Positions 24,301 to 39,300 of a stretch of 64,000 nucleotides of DNA are shown here, in pieces. The number at the start of each line of letters is the position of its first letter. The first letter of the stretch is position 1. Origin of the DNA: Tragulus kanchil (taxonomy: Eukaryota > Chordata > Mammalia > Artiodactyla > Tragulidae); assembly GCA_022376925.1 (NCBI GenBank), contig JAIOJX010000025.1, forward strand, positions 7,905,141 to 7,969,140, written 5' to 3'. The notes under the pieces were generated by a model that saw only the letters and a program-made list of their open reading frames with translations, was not told the origin of the DNA and did not search any database. The translations under genes and the position numbers were made by a program.

Positions 24301-27300
24301 TTGTTTGTATTTTTTATTTACATTTTATATTTTTGTACATATTGTTAGGGGTCAGCCATTTTTAATGATCTTGGATGTCCAAACCAAGCCTTCGGAGCGT
24401 TTTGTCCTACTTCTGACTTTACTTGTGGTGTGACCATGTTCATTATAATCTCAAAGGAGAAGAAAAACCTTGTAAAAAAAGCAAAACCAACAACAACAAA
24501 AAACAATCTTATTCTGAGCATTCCAGTAACTTTTTTTGTGTATGTACTTAGCTGTACTGTAAGTAGTTGGTTTGTATGAGATGGTTAAAAAGGCCAAAGA
24601 TAAAAGGTTTCTTTTGTTTCCTTTTTTGTTTGTGAAGTTGCTGTTTATTTTTTTTGGCCTTTTTGATGTATGTGTGAAACAATGCTGTCCAACAATAAAC
24701 CGGAATTTTATTTTGCTGAGTTGTTCTAACAACAACAAAAAAAGATACATACAATTATATAATTTTATACTTGATGAATATTTGAATTGAGTATACTTTA
24801 ATTGATACGATAGTTTCACTGTTTCCTTCCATACTGATCGGGAGGCAATTTATGAACTGCTAACTGTTCTCTGTGAATAAAACGTTGTGTGGATTAATGT
24901 TTCCTTTTTGTTTTTGTTTTGCACTTAATGAATTTCTTTTATTTTAACTCTTTTGTAATAAGGGCAGTTTCTTTTCTGACTTCTGTGAAATAAAGAGAAC
25001 ATTTGTAGGTTGTTTCTCTAGCATCAGTGCGGGGCACCCAGTAGGCTTAATAAGAAATACTTACTCGCTTCATAATACTGGCTGACTGTTTATAGTAACA
25101 ATTTGTTGTTTAGTCGCTAAGTCGTGTCCAACTCTCTGTGACCCCATGGACTGCAATTCACTGGGCTCTCCTGTTCTTTATCTCCTAGAGTTTGCTTAGG
25201 TTCATGTCCCTTGAGTCAGTGATGACGTCTAACCATCTTATCCTCTGCTGCCTGCTTCTCCTTTTGCCTTCAGTCTTTCCCAGTATCAAGGTCTTTTCCA
25301 ATGAGTCAGCTCTTTGTGTCAGGTGGCCAAAGTATTGGAGCTACATATATTTAAAGATAGGAAATTTTATAAGCAAATTTAAAGTATACTCTTATCTTTC
25401 AACATAGGTTTTGGGAAATGCAGACTTTTTCATATATATCATTTATTGGACAAAGAATGAAACAAGTGAATGAGCACCTGAACAACAAAAGTAACTTCTC
25501 TTTTTTCTTACAGGAGCACAGACCAGGTTTACATTTGAACTGCCAAATCACAGATTACGTTTCACTTCAAAAGTTTCTGCCACAGATATGTCAACCATTC
25601 CTCCTTCTGCCAGCCTTAACCTTCCTCCAGTTACTATGTCAGGAAAATATATAATGGAAGAGCATGATAGTTACTCAGATCAAGTCTGGAGCATAGATGA
25701 ACTGCCTTCTAAACAAGGGTACTATTTACAGGGAAATTATCTACGTTGTGTGGCAGAAGTAAGAACACTTTTACATTTTCTTATTCTTTCTAATTAAGGT
25801 GCCTTCAGGCTTTAGGTGTACCAAAATATGTAGTGATCCAAATTTTTGAGAGAAATCATCAAATCATTTATTCCTACATAATTTTGTACTGTATCTGGTA
25901 GGAGTGTGTGTGTGTGTTTGTTCATACAGGCATCTGTGTTTGTCTCTCTCCTTAATAGTTTTATTTAAACATGCTTTTTTTTCTTACTTTAGTCATCTTT
26001 TGTTTCATAGGTGTTTATTGGTTTTCACATACACCTCTGCAACATTTTCATTTTTCATTTGATTGTAAAAAAGCTAGTAGTATCTTACATTTGTCAGGTG
26101 TTTCATATGCACTGACTGTACAGTCCTTAAAGGAGTGCTTTGACATAGATAATTTATTTTCATTTTATAAATAAACTGAAACTTTAGATTACATGATTCA
26201 TCCAGGTATACGTATTTATTAATAATATGAAGGTCACACAGAGAAAATAATTATAAGCAGATTCACAGACTAATTTCTTTACTAGGGGAATTTGGAAGCC
26301 AGCATACCTGATTCTATTGTTATTTTTCCCTTTATATCTGTACAATCATCACAGATTTAAAAGGCATTTGAATATGTTTTTCATTTGATTCGTGGTAAGC
26401 AGGTCATTTGTTAATGTCCTAGTTTGTTACAGTAGAAAACTGAATTTAAAGAGATTAAATGACTTTCCCTAAGTCCCCCACCTATCAAATGAGAGATGAC
26501 TGAATGATACGGCATGCTTGTCCTGAGCTTACTTCGTCAGAAACAATTGCAGCCTTATCAAAAATCAATTTGACAACTATTTCTTTTATACATTTTTTTC
26601 TCTAGAATCTGAAGCAGCTGTAAGAATACTCTTTGGCTTCTTTTTAGAAACATTATAGTTAGCAGGATATATTTAAGTCTGGTTTACCTTCTTTAGACTC
26701 TATTTGCCCTAGAAGCTCTCATGTGCAACATGCTGGGAGTCAGACATTCACTTACTAAAAGGTAGATTACAAAACCCATTTCCTTTGTGCTTTCTACTCT
26801 GAAAATAAAGTTTTTACTATACATTTGAAATTATCTAACTCAGATCAAGTCTGGAGCATAGATGAACTGCCTTCTAAACAAGGGTACTATTTACAGGGAA
26901 ATTATCTACGTTGTGTGGCAGAAGTAAGAACACTTTTACATTTTCTTATTCTTTCTAATTAAGGTGCCTTCAGGCTTTAGGTGTACCAAAATATGTAGTG
27001 ATCCAAATTTTTGAGAGAAATCATCAAATCATTTATTCCTACATAATTTTGTACTGTATCTGGTAGGAGTGTGTGTGTGTGTTTGTTCATACAGGCATCT
27101 GTGTTTGTCTCTCTCCTTAATAGTTTTATTTAAACATGCTTTTTTTTCTTACTTTAGTCATCTTTTGTTTCATAGGTGTTTATTGGTTTTCACATACACC
27201 TCTGCAACATTTTCATTTTTCATTTGATTGTAAAAAAGCTAGTAGTATCTTACATTTGTCAGGTGTTTCATATGCACTGACTGTACAGTCCTTAAAGGAG

Positions 27301-30300
27301 TGCTTTGACATAGATAATTTATTTTCATTTTATAAATAAACTGAAACTTTAGATTACATGATTCATCCAGGTATACGTATTTATTAATAATATGAAGGTC
27401 ACACAGAGAAAATAATTATAAGCAGATTCACAGACTAATTTCTTTACTAGGGGAATTTGGAAGCCAGCATACCTGATTCTATTGTTATTTTTCCCTTTAT
27501 ATCTGTACAATCATCACAGATTTAAAAGGCATTTGAATATGTTTTCATTTGATTCGTGGTAAGCAGGTCATTTGTTAATGTCCTAGTTTGTTACAGTAGA
27601 AAACTGAATTTAAAGAGATTAAATGACTTTCCCTAAGTCCCCCACCTATCAAATGAGAGATGACTGAATGATACGGCATGCTTGTCCTGAGCTTACTTCG
27701 TCAGAAACAATTGCAGCCTTATCAAAAATCAATTTGACAACTATTTCTTTTATACATTTTTTTCTCTAGAATCTGAAGCAGCTGTAAGAATACTCTTTGG
27801 CTTCTTTTTAGAAACATTATAGTTAGCAGGATATATTTAAGTCTGGTTTACCTTCTTTAGACTCTATTTGCCCTAGAAGCTCTCATGTGCAACATGCTGG
27901 GAGTCAGACATTCACTTACTAAAAGGTAGATTACAAAACCCATTTCCTTTGTGCTTTCTACTCTGAAAAATAAGTGTTCCAAACTCTAGTTTAGCAATAC
28001 TGTTATTAATACTTCACTTGACAGAAAATGAAGCAAATCCAATCCAGTATATTATATAATTCCTCGCTAATATTAGCTATTATAAAGGTACAAAGTTTGT
28101 AATTGGGGCAGAACACCATCCTAAATTTACTGAGAATGCAGTTAATTGTAAACATGTGAAACAGTCTAAAGCTGGATTTGAGAGTTGCCCGTTCAGGCCA
28201 TTACCATGGCCTGAAATAGACACACATGAAAATCATCTTTGCCTATTTGATACTGCACTACAAAATAAAAGTACCCAGTGCAACTTAGACTTTATGTGAC
28301 TTCTCATTTAAGAAAAGACTGCTTATATGTATTTTGCACTTAACTTTTGATGAAAATATGAACACTATCAAAATGACAAATGTTAAAGCATCTGCCTTAC
28401 TCATAAAGATGTTTCAATTCATTGTAAATGAAACGCAGCTCCCATTTAAGGTCTACTTTCTGTTTTTTTTTCTCTTTTTTGGGCGGGCCACTTCTATTGG
28501 TCTTTCATTTCTCTATTTTCGTCCATCTTTGTTCTTTGACCCATGTGGGCCTTCCATCGCAGTGGCCTCTGTTGTCACAGAGCACCGGCTCTGGGCGCAT
28601 GTGCTCCAGAGCTCCAGCTCAGTAATTGGACACATTGGTCCTGCTGCCTCGGTAATTGGACGCATTGGTCCTGCTGCTCCGTGGCACATGGGATCTTCCC
28701 AGGCCAGGCACTGCAAGGCGGTGTCCTTACCCACTGGACCACCAGGGAAGCCCAAAGCCTACTTTCTGTTTAGTCTGCCAGAAATTCTTTATACTAATCA
28801 TGGGACACATTATAGTAAAGCTAACTTTAGTATATCTTATTTGCTAATTCAGCTTCATGTAAGATGATACAAGTTTCATGAGAACCATAATTTTGTTGTT
28901 ATTCACAGTTTTATCCTTAGCACATAATGCAATACACAGAGTAGATGGTCAATAAATATTTGAATGAGTGAAAACATTTACTCTCACTTATACTGGTCCA
29001 TTGTTATAGCACTAAAACAGTTTATTACTCCACCTAATGAATCTAAAACCTATTATACAAAGTGAAGTCAGTCAAAAAGAGAAAGACAGGGCCTTCCCCT
29101 GGTGGTCGAGTGGGTAAAGACATCACCTTGCAGTGCAAGGGGCGCCGGTTGGATCCCTGGCCTCGAAAGATCCCATGTGCCGTGGAGTGGCTGGACCAAT
29201 GTGTCCAATTACCGAGCCGGAGCTCAGACGCACGTGCACCCAGAGCCGGTGCTCTGGATGATGGTGGCCACCGCGATGGGAGGCCCACAGGAGCCAAAGA
29301 ACAAAGATGGATGAAAATAGAGAAATGAAAGACCAATAGAAGTGGCCAAAAGACAAATACAGTATACTAACACATATATATGGAATCTAGTAAGATAGTA
29401 ATGATAACACATGCAGAGAAGTGATGGAAAAACAGACATAGAGAACAAACGTATGGACATTGTGGGGAATGAACAGTGGGTGGGAGGTGTAGAGGGAGTA
29501 ACATGGAAACCTATACCATCATATGTGAAAAAGATAGCTACTGTCATTGCACTGTGGTAATAGAGGATCCTGCAGGGGTGCTGTGAGATGGCCTGGAAGG
29601 GTGGGATAGGGGGGACTGGGACAGGGGTGGAGGAGGGATGGGGGCCAAGGATATACATATGACTAATCTGAGATTATACATATGTATAAACAAAACTCTG
29701 TAAAAGTAAAAAGTAAAATAAAAATAATTATGTAAAAAAATAAATATTACTCCACCTAAAATTTCAATATTGAAATTAGCAGGTTACATAATTAAAATAT
29801 GATTTTCACTTATTTTCAAAAGATTTCTCTTACCCTATTGGCTAATGTTATTTTTAAAAATAAGGGGAAATGGTTTTATAACAATGTCAGGCTAGTAGAG
29901 TATTTGGGAGTCTGACTGTTCTTGACCTTTCTTCAGTATATTAGTTTCAAGTAGCATGTAGATAATTGTTCTTCCTCAGAGTTCGGGATTGCTTCATGAG
30001 AACCATAATTTTGTTGTTATTCACAGTTTTATCCTTAGCACATAATGCAATACACAGAGTAGATGGTCAATAAATATTTGAATGAGTGAAAACATTTACT
30101 CTCACTTATACTGGTCCATTGTTATAGCACTAAAACAGTTTATTACTCCACCTAATGAATCTAAAACCTATTATACAAAGTGAAGTCAGTCAAAAAGAGA
30201 AAGACAGGGCCTTCCCCTGGTGGTCGAGTGGGTAAAGACATCACCTTGCAGTGCAAGGGGCGCCGGTTGGATCCCTGGCCTCGGAAGATCCCATGTGCCG

Positions 30301-33300
30301 TGGAGTGGCTGGACCAATGTGTCCAATTACCGAGCCGGAGCTCAGACGCACGTGCACCCAGAGCCGGTGCTCTGGATGATGGTGGCCACCGCGATGGGAG
30401 GCCCACAGGAGCCAAAGAACAAAGATGGATGAAAATAGAGAAATGAAAGACCAATAGAAGTGGCCAAAAGACAAATACAGTATACTAACACATATATATG
30501 GAATCTAGTAAGATAGTAATGATAACACATGCAGAGAAGTGATGGAAAAACAGACATAGAGAACAAACGTATGGACATTGTGGGGAATGAACAGTGGGTG
30601 GGAGGTGTAGAGGGAGTAACATGGAAACCTATACCATCATATGTGAAAAGATAGCTACTGTCATTGCACTGTGGTAATAGAGGATCCTGCAGGGGTGCTG
30701 TGAGATGGCCTGGAAGGGTGGGATAGGGGGGACTGGGACAGGGGTGGAGGAGGGATGGGGGCCAAGGATATACATATGACTAATCTGAGATTATACATAT
30801 GTATAAACAAAACTCTGTAAAAGTAAAAAGTAAAATAAAAATAATTATGTAAAAAAATAAATATTACTCCACCTAAAATTTCAATATTGAAATTAGCAGG
30901 TTACATAATTAAAATATGATTTTCACTTATTTTCAAAAGATTTCTCTTACCCTATTGGCTAATGTTATTTTTTAAAAATAAGGGGAAATGGTTTTATAAC
31001 AATGTCAGGCTAGTAGAGTATTTGGGAGTCTGACTGTTCTTGACCTTTCTTCAGTATATTAGTTTCAAGTAGCATGTAGATAATTGTTCTTCCTCAGAGT
31101 TCGGGATTGCTTATGTGAGATATATTTAAAACTAATTTAGTCAGTATATTAATCTAATATTCTGATTTTATTTGACAGGTTGGTTCCTTTGAACATAATC
31201 TTACAACTGATCTTCTAAACCATTTGGTATTTGTACAGAAAGTATTCATGAAGGAAGTTAATGAAGTAATACAAAAAGTTTCCGGTAAGATGACTTGGTA
31301 CCTTACAGTACAGAATGTGTAGCAAGTTTTTATTCTCCCTGTCTATAGGATGGTCCATGTACTCATGGTATGAGTATTGAGACTATCATTTAGATAAAAT
31401 TGTTAACTCCCTAAAAACTCTGTATGCCTTTTATGGCTTTCTCACCTATAGATGCTCTTGTTTGCTACTTTTTTCATGTGTAATATATACATTTACAATT
31501 CATTTAATATAAACTACACAGAGTTCCTTTATGCTTCCCTTCTAAATAAAAAGATTAATGTGTGTCTATTAACTAAACTAATCTTAATCACTTTTGGACA
31601 GAATTTAGATCAATATTAAGATTTTGATTTTAATCCATATCTGATGGTAACTGTATGCTGGCCTGATGATAAACTGTCTGTAGCAACCCTTTTATATTTT
31701 TTATATTTCTCAAGAGTATATTACAAATAAGTTTATTAATCTCTATTTTGTATTTTAACGGGAAATGTATGTTTTATTTAAAAATATTTAATTGACTTTT
31801 AATTCACAAGATAAAGTATTAAGAGGAATTAGGGTGAAAAGCAAGTTGACTTACAGTTCTTGAGGCTGAATATTTCCAAAATGAATATAAATAGTCATGT
31901 TAAGATAATAGTTAAGCTTCATCTGTAAAATGGCACCAAGAGGTAATTCCTCCATGTCGATGAATACATTCATTCATTTTACAAATTTATTAACTATCTA
32001 GTCAATTATAATTGTGATGAGTTCCCTGAGTGACAAGAAGAGGGTGCTGTTGCTGTGTCAAGAGAACTAACTTAGTCTAAGAAACCAGAAAAGGCTTCAC
32101 AGAGGAAGTCATGTTCAGAATCTCCCAAGTGAAGTCTCATTTGGCAAGAAAGGAGAAGTAGACAGATCTATGTTCTGTCTTCCTAATTTAATTAGGAAAT
32201 TAAATTATGTATAGCAGCAGTGTGAGTGAGAGATTTTTGCTGGTTCTCCTGAGTTGGTTCTGCTGGTATCTGAGGTTAGGAAACTGATTAATGATTGCAT
32301 TGACAAGGCCTAGCAGAGATATAGAGTCTGACAAATTAGGTAGAAAGATCAGATCAATCAGTAGTCTCAGAATTTTTCTGAAAATGGTTGAATACAAACC
32401 ATGAAATGAGGCATGAATATATAGCAAAAGCCACTGACGTTGTCTCTGCTTGGAGATGTACAGAAGTTTTGATGTGGCACATTTACCTGGTTAAAATTAC
32501 TAATATGACTTTATAAAATATGAAAACTATTTCAATTGCTATTGCTGAATGTGCATAACAAATTCTTCTAGTAACTAATTTTGTATTTTGTATGGTAAAA
32601 AGCTATTATAGAGCTCCTGGTATTAATCTAGTACTGTAAGCTGTCCTTAAAGTGGTTTTGATGAAGAGAAAGACATTTCTTAACCTTTGAATTACACTCA
32701 GTTAGGAGTCATAAGTAAAGTAGATTTTATGAATAGTGAACTGGAAAAGAAACCTGGAAATTAATGTTCCATTCATGAAGATTTGCTAATCACTGTGAAG
32801 AATAGAGATCAGATAATGATGCTAAGGTCATGAGTGGCTAAATCTACTCACCGAATCATCCCTTCCTGATTGCAGAGACAGCATGAACCCTAGGAAAACA
32901 GCTGAAACATAAGTCACATATCATCCAGCTGGCCCAGGGCTTCATGGAACACAGATGTTCCCTTATCTTTCTCAAAACCAGAGAGAGTGTAAACAGATAG
33001 CTGAAAGGGAATGCTTTGAATCCTTGTAGCCAAATTTCCTAGTATTCTAATCTCTGTATTACTTCCCTCCTCTCTTGTAATCTTCATGAGTATTTTCCTT
33101 ATCTATTTTTAAAACTTTCCTCATGCTTTTCCTTCGTATTACATTTAGCTTTAGGATATTATCTATCGCATAAGAATACTCATGTTCACAAAAAAAAACA
33201 TCATCAAGAGAACTAACTTAGTCTAAGAAACCAGAAAAGGCTTCACAGAGGAAGTCATGTTCAGAATCTCCCAAGTGAAGTCTCATTTGGCAAGAAAGGA

Positions 33301-36300
33301 GAAGTAGACAGATCTATGTTCTGTCTTCCTAATTTAATTAGGAAATTAAATTATGTATAGCAGCAGTGTGAGTGAGAGATTTTTGCTGGTTCTCCTGAGT
33401 TGGTTCTGCTGGTATCTGAGGTTAGGAAACTGATTAATGATTGCATTGACAAGGCCTAGCAGAGATATAGAGTCTGACAAATTAGGTAGAAAGATCAGAT
33501 CAATCAGTAGTCTCAGAATTTTTCTGAAAATGGTTGAATACAAACCATGAAATGAGGCATGAATATATAGCAAAAGCCACTGACGTTGTCTCTGCTTGGA
33601 GATGTACAGAAGTTTTGATGTGGCACATTTACCTGGTTAAAATTACTAATATGACTTTATAAAATATGAAAACTATTTCAATTGCTATTGCTGAATGTGC
33701 ATAACAAATTCTTCTAGTAACTAATTTTGTATTTTGTATGGTAAAAAGCTATTATAGAGCTCCTGGTATTAATCTAGTACTGTAAGCTGTCCTTAAAGTG
33801 GTTTTGATGAAGAGAAAGACATTTCTTAACCTTTGAATTACACTCAGTTAGGAGTCATAAGTAAAGTAGGTTTTATGAATAGTGAACTGGAAAAGAAACC
33901 TGGAAATTAATGTTCCATTCATGAAGATTTGCTAATCACTGTGAAGAATAGAGATCAGATAATGATGCTAAGGTCATGAGTGGCTAAATCTACTCACCGA
34001 ATCATCCCTTCCTGATTGCAGAGACAGCATGAACCCTAGGAAAACAGCTGAAACATAAGTCACATATCATCCAGCTGGCCCAGGGCTTCATGGAACACAG
34101 ATGTTCCCTTATCTTTCTCAAAACCAGAGAGAGTGTAAACAGATAGCTGAAAGGGAATGCTTTGAATCCTTGTAGCCAAATTTCCTAGTATTCTAATCTC
34201 TGTATTACTTCCCTCCTCTCTTGTAATCTTCATGAGTATTTTCCTTATCTATTTTTAAAACTTTCCTCATGCTTTTCCTTCGTATTACATTTAGCTTTAG
34301 GATATTATCTATCGCATAAGAATACTCATGTTCACAACCATCATCAAGTTTGTGAGGAAAATTAAATTTTTTGAAGAGTCAGTTCTTATAGTCTTATTGC
34401 CCATAGATTGCCTGGGTTTCAGAAAGGTGTACGTAAGCACTGACCAAGTAATGAGAAGAGATCTATCTTTGTATAGAGACCTATCTATATTGTGTGTATT
34501 AGTCACATACTATATATGTAATGATATATATATATATATATATGTATATATATGTCACTGTGCGTGCGTGTGTGTGTATATATATGTATATACATAAATT
34601 AAGGTTACCTTCTTACAATTGGATCAGGTCTATGTTTAATTCATAACAAGGTAAAAAACTGTGGAGTTAATGGGACTAATACCATTTCTAATTTTTTATA
34701 AACTAAAAGTACTGTGCAGTATATTTTGCAAGAGGAAGAGCCTGTCTTTTAAATAAAAAAAAAATTTTAAACTATATGAAAAATACTCAGCCTTTTAATT
34801 TTGTTCTTCTCTTTCAGCATTTTATTGGCTATTGTGGTTATTTTGTCTCTTCATGTACACCTTAGAATGAATTTGTCGATATCCACAAAATAACTTGATA
34901 GGATTTTTTTTCTTTTGTTGGTGTTGTTTCATTTCTTTTTTTCTTTTTTTTGACCACTTCTATTGAGCTTTCATTTATTTACCTTTGTTCTTTGGCCTGT
35001 GTGGGCCTCCCATCACAGTGGCCTCGCTTGTTGCAGAGCACCAGCTCTGGGCGCATGCACTCCAGAGCTCCGGCTCCGGGCGCATGCACTCCAGAGCTCC
35101 GGCTCCGTAGTTGGACACATCGGTCCAGCCGCTCTGCGGCACGTGGGATCTTCCCAGATCAGGGATCAAACTGGCGCCCCCTGCACTGCAAGGTGGTGTT
35201 CTTACCCACTGGACCACCAGGGAAGCCCCTTGATAGCATTTTGATTTGGATTTCATTGAATTTAGAGAGCAAGTTGGGAAGAACTAATGTCTAGGGCTTC
35301 CCCTGGTGGTCCAGTGGGTAAGGACACCGCCTTGCAGTGCAAGGGACGCCGGTTGGATCCCTGGCCTGGGAAGATCCCACGTGCCGCGGAGTGGCTGGAC
35401 CTATGTGTCCAATTACCAAGCCGGAGCTCTGGAGCGCATGCGCCCAGAGTCGACGCTCTGCAACGACAGACGCCACCGCGATGGGAGGCCCACGGGAGCC
35501 ACAGAACAAAGATGGATGAAAATGGAGAAATGAAAGACCAATAGAAGTGGCCTGCCCGCTCCCCTCCCTCCCCAACCTGACCCCCGCCCAAATTAAATAA
35601 ATAAATAAATCTTTAAAAAAAAAAAAAAAAGACAAACTCAAAATGGATCAAAGACTCAAACGTTAAGACCAGAAACTATAAAACTCTTAGAGGAAAACAT
35701 AGGCACAACACTTGATGACACAAAGCAAGATCTTCTATGACCCACCTCCTAGAGCAATGGAAACAAAAAACAAGTGGGACCTAATCAAACTCAAAAAAAA
35801 AAAAAAAGAACTAATGTCTGTCTTTTATCAGAATTTGGTAGTTTTTCTCATGTACACCTTAGAATGAGTTTGTCGATATCCGCAAAATAACTTGATAGGA
35901 TTTTTTCTTTTGTTGGTGTTGTTTCATTTCTTTTTTTCTTTTTTTTGACCACTTCTATTGAGCTTTCATTTATTTACCTTTGTTCTTTGGCCTGTGTGGG
36001 CCTCCCATCACAGTGGCCTCGCTTGTTGCAGAGCACCTGCTCTGGGCGCATGCACTCCAGAGCTCCGGCTCCGGGCGCATGCACTCCAGAGCTCCGGCTC
36101 CGTAGTTGGACACATCGGTCCAGCCGCTCTGCGGCACGTGGGATCTTCCCAGATCAGGGATCAAACTGGCGCCCCCTGCACTGCAAGGTGGTGTTCTTAC
36201 CCACTGGACCACCAGGGAAGCCCCTTGATAGCATTTTGATTTGGATTTCATTGAATTTAGAGAGCAAGTTGGGAAGAACTAATGTCTAGGGCTTCCCCTG

Positions 36301-39300
36301 GTGGTCCAGTGGGTAAGGACACCGCCTTGCAGTGCAAGGGACGCCGGTTGGATCCCTGGCCTGGGAAGATCCCACGTGCCGCGGAGTGGCTGGACCTATG
36401 TGTCCAATTACCAAGCCGGAGCTCTGGAGCGCATGCGCCCAGAGTCGACGCTCTGCAACGACAGACGCCACCGCGATGGGAGGCCCACGGGAGCCACAGA
36501 ACAAAGATGGATGAAAATGGAGAAATGAAAGACCAATAGAAGTGGCCTGCCCGCTCCCCTCCCTCCCCAACCTGACCCCCGCCCAAATTAAATAAATAAA
36601 TAAATCTTTAAAAAAAAAAAAAAAAGACAAACTCAAAATGGATCAAAGACTCAAACGTTAAGACCAGAAACTATAAAACTCTTAGAGGAAAACATAGGCA
36701 CAACACTTGATGACACAAAGCAAGATCTTCTATGACCCACCTCCTAGAGCAATGGAAACAAAAAACAAGTGGGACCTAATCAAACTCAAAAAAAAAAAAA
36801 AAGAACTAATGTCTGTCTTTTATCAGAATTTGGTAGTTTTTCTCATGTAGACCTTGTACATATATTGTTAATTTATATTAATGCTTCATTTTATTTTTGT
36901 AGTGCTAATGTAAATGGTATTGTGTTTTTAATTTCACATTCCACTGTTTATTGCTGGTGTATAAGAAAATGATTGACATTTATTTATTATTAATCCTGTA
37001 TCCTGTAACATTGCTGTAATCACTTATTGGTTCCAGGAACTTCTACATAGATGATCATATCATTTGTGAACAAAGACAGTTTTATTTCTTCTTTCCCAAT
37101 TTGTGTATCTTTTATTTCCTTATCTTATTGCATTACCTAGTGCTTCTTGTATGATGTCGAAAAGGATTGGTAGATATTCTCTGTCAAATTGAGGAAATTC
37201 TCCTCTGTTCCTAGTTTACTGAAAGTCTTTATTATCAGTAAGTTTTGGGTTTAATGCTTTTTCTGCCTCTCTTAATATGATCATGTGGTTTTTATTATTT
37301 AGCCTGTTGATGTGATGAATTACATTTATTACCTACTAGGAAAAAACTTCCAATCTCACCTATAGCTGCTCCCTGGGATGATGCTAGACTCAGTACAGAC
37401 AGAAAAAGATGTATCATTTTAAGACAGAATATTTGAAAGATAAACATACAGAAAAATTTTTACAATAATAAAAAGAAAAGTGGAAGTAGAAGTTGAGTTT
37501 CAAAATATTAGAACATTATTTTGTGAATATCATATGGCCTGGGCAACAAATAGTCTGTTAATAAGAACTTTATCCTCAGGGTTTTTACCCCATTTTGTTT
37601 TTTTAATGTATAGGCCAAACTTTTATTATGACACTCTTTATTATTAAGATCTATTGCCTTGTTTTTCATTTTCCCACCTTTATTTTTCTTTCATTCTTTT
37701 TTATTTATAGCACATTTAAATATAAACAAGGTCACATTTTTGTTTGAAGAAATTTATTTCATTGTACTTTTTCCTTCAGATATATTTTCTGAGATGTATA
37801 ATTATGTTTGGTATAATTATATGTATAATGTTTTACTTTAGGCCTTATAAAATGTTTTAAATAAATATATATGCAATACTATCCCTATCTTTTACTTGCT
37901 TCAGTGAAATGTGGTGTGGCTAAAGGTCCTTGATAAAGATCTAGTTAATGATCAGTAAAAAGAAAATTTGTGTGTGTGTTGAAACACACAAACATACAAA
38001 GTAATTATTATTTTCCTTTTGATGAAATTGCCTGAAACCTTCAATTACTTAACCTCATTTAGGTGGGGAACAGCCTATTCCTCTTTGGAATGAACATGAT
38101 GGAACAGCCGATGGAGATAAGCCTAAAATTCTACTCTATTCCTTGAACTTACAGTTTAAGGTAACATAAATAATAATATAATAATGACTATTTATGAAGT
38201 ATTTTTCTACTTCATGTATGCTTAAGAAAATTAATGATACATGAATATACCAAATAGAAAATAAAACCGAAGTTATTGAATATAACCCTATCCGCTCAGA
38301 GAAGATTTAACAATAGAATAGCCTTTACAATGTTTTCCTATTTGTATTTTTATATATGTATATATTTCTACATTTTTAAAAACACTGAACAAACAGCTAT
38401 GCACAGTTACACAGTTGTAATAATTTAAGTACTTCCTTCTAATGAACATTTTAGTATTTTTATTATTATTGCTATTACTCATCATTTATAAAAAATAAAA
38501 GGGAGATCAATCAGTACAGACAGAAAAAGGTGTATCATTTTAAGACAGAATATTTGAAAGATAAACATACAGAAAAATTTTTACAATAATAAAAAGAAAA
38601 GTGGAAGTAGAAGTTGAGTTTCAAAATATTAGAACATTATTTTGTGAATATCATATGGCCTGGGCAACAAATAGTCTGTTAATAAGAACTTTATCCTCAG
38701 GGTTTTACCCCATTTTGTTTTTAATGTATAGGCCAAACTTTTATTATGACACTCTTTATTATTAAGATCTATTGCCTTGTTTTTCATTTTCCCACCTTTA
38801 TTTTTCTTTCATTCTTTTTTATTTATAGCACATTTAAATATAAACAAGGTCACATTTTTGTTTGAAGAAATTTATTTCATTGTACTTTTTCCTTCAGATA
38901 TATTTTCTGAGATGTATAATTATGTTTGGTATAATTATATGTATAATGTTTTACTTTAGGCCTTATAAAATGTTTTAAATAAATATATATGCAATACTAT
39001 CCCTATCTTTTACTTGCTTCAGTGAAATGTGGTGTGGCTAAAGGTCCTTGATAAAGATCTAGTTAATGATCAGTAAAAAGAAAATTTGTGTGTGTGTTGA
39101 AACACACAAACATACAAAGTAATTATTATTTTCCTTTTGATGAAATTGCCTGAAACCTTCAATTACTTAACCTCATTTAGGTGGGGAACAGCCTATTCCT
39201 CTTTGGAATGAACATGATGGAACAGCCGATGGAGATAAGCCTAAAATTCTACTCTATTCCTTGAACTTACAGTTTAAGGTAACATAAATAATAATATAAT

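Larger units (their letters stand above)
25673..27968. repeat. Tandem duplication 10 (25673-26815 / 26838-27968)
   Basis: Offset 1165. It truncates the second exon F; 26816-26837 is noisy. Confidence 0.91.
28875..31111. repeat. Tandem duplication 11 (28875-29992 / 29993-31111)
   Basis: Offset 1118. It carries the L1 plus SINE twice. Confidence 0.93.
31285..34799. other. BLTP1 intron after exon G
   Basis: Only duplication 12 and the microsatellite at 34521 stand out. No gene or clear transposon is seen. Confidence 0.6.
34851..36842. repeat. Tandem duplication 13 (34851-35847 / 35848-36842)
   Basis: Offset 995-997, the shortest unit. It carries the two SINE-type insertions twice. Confidence 0.92.
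34800..37335 (-). mobile_element. Old L1 ORF2 (antisense) with two SINE-type insertions
   Basis: Pieces at 34825-34907, 35243-35278, 36815-37335 (tgtaaatggtattgtgtttt, taatcctgtatcctgtaaca, gatgatcatatcatttgtga, gcttgttgatgtgatgaat-like end) follow L1 ORF2 read in reverse. They are interrupted by insertions at 34908-35228 and 35293-35805 and by a 1-kb duplication. Confidence 0.7.
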
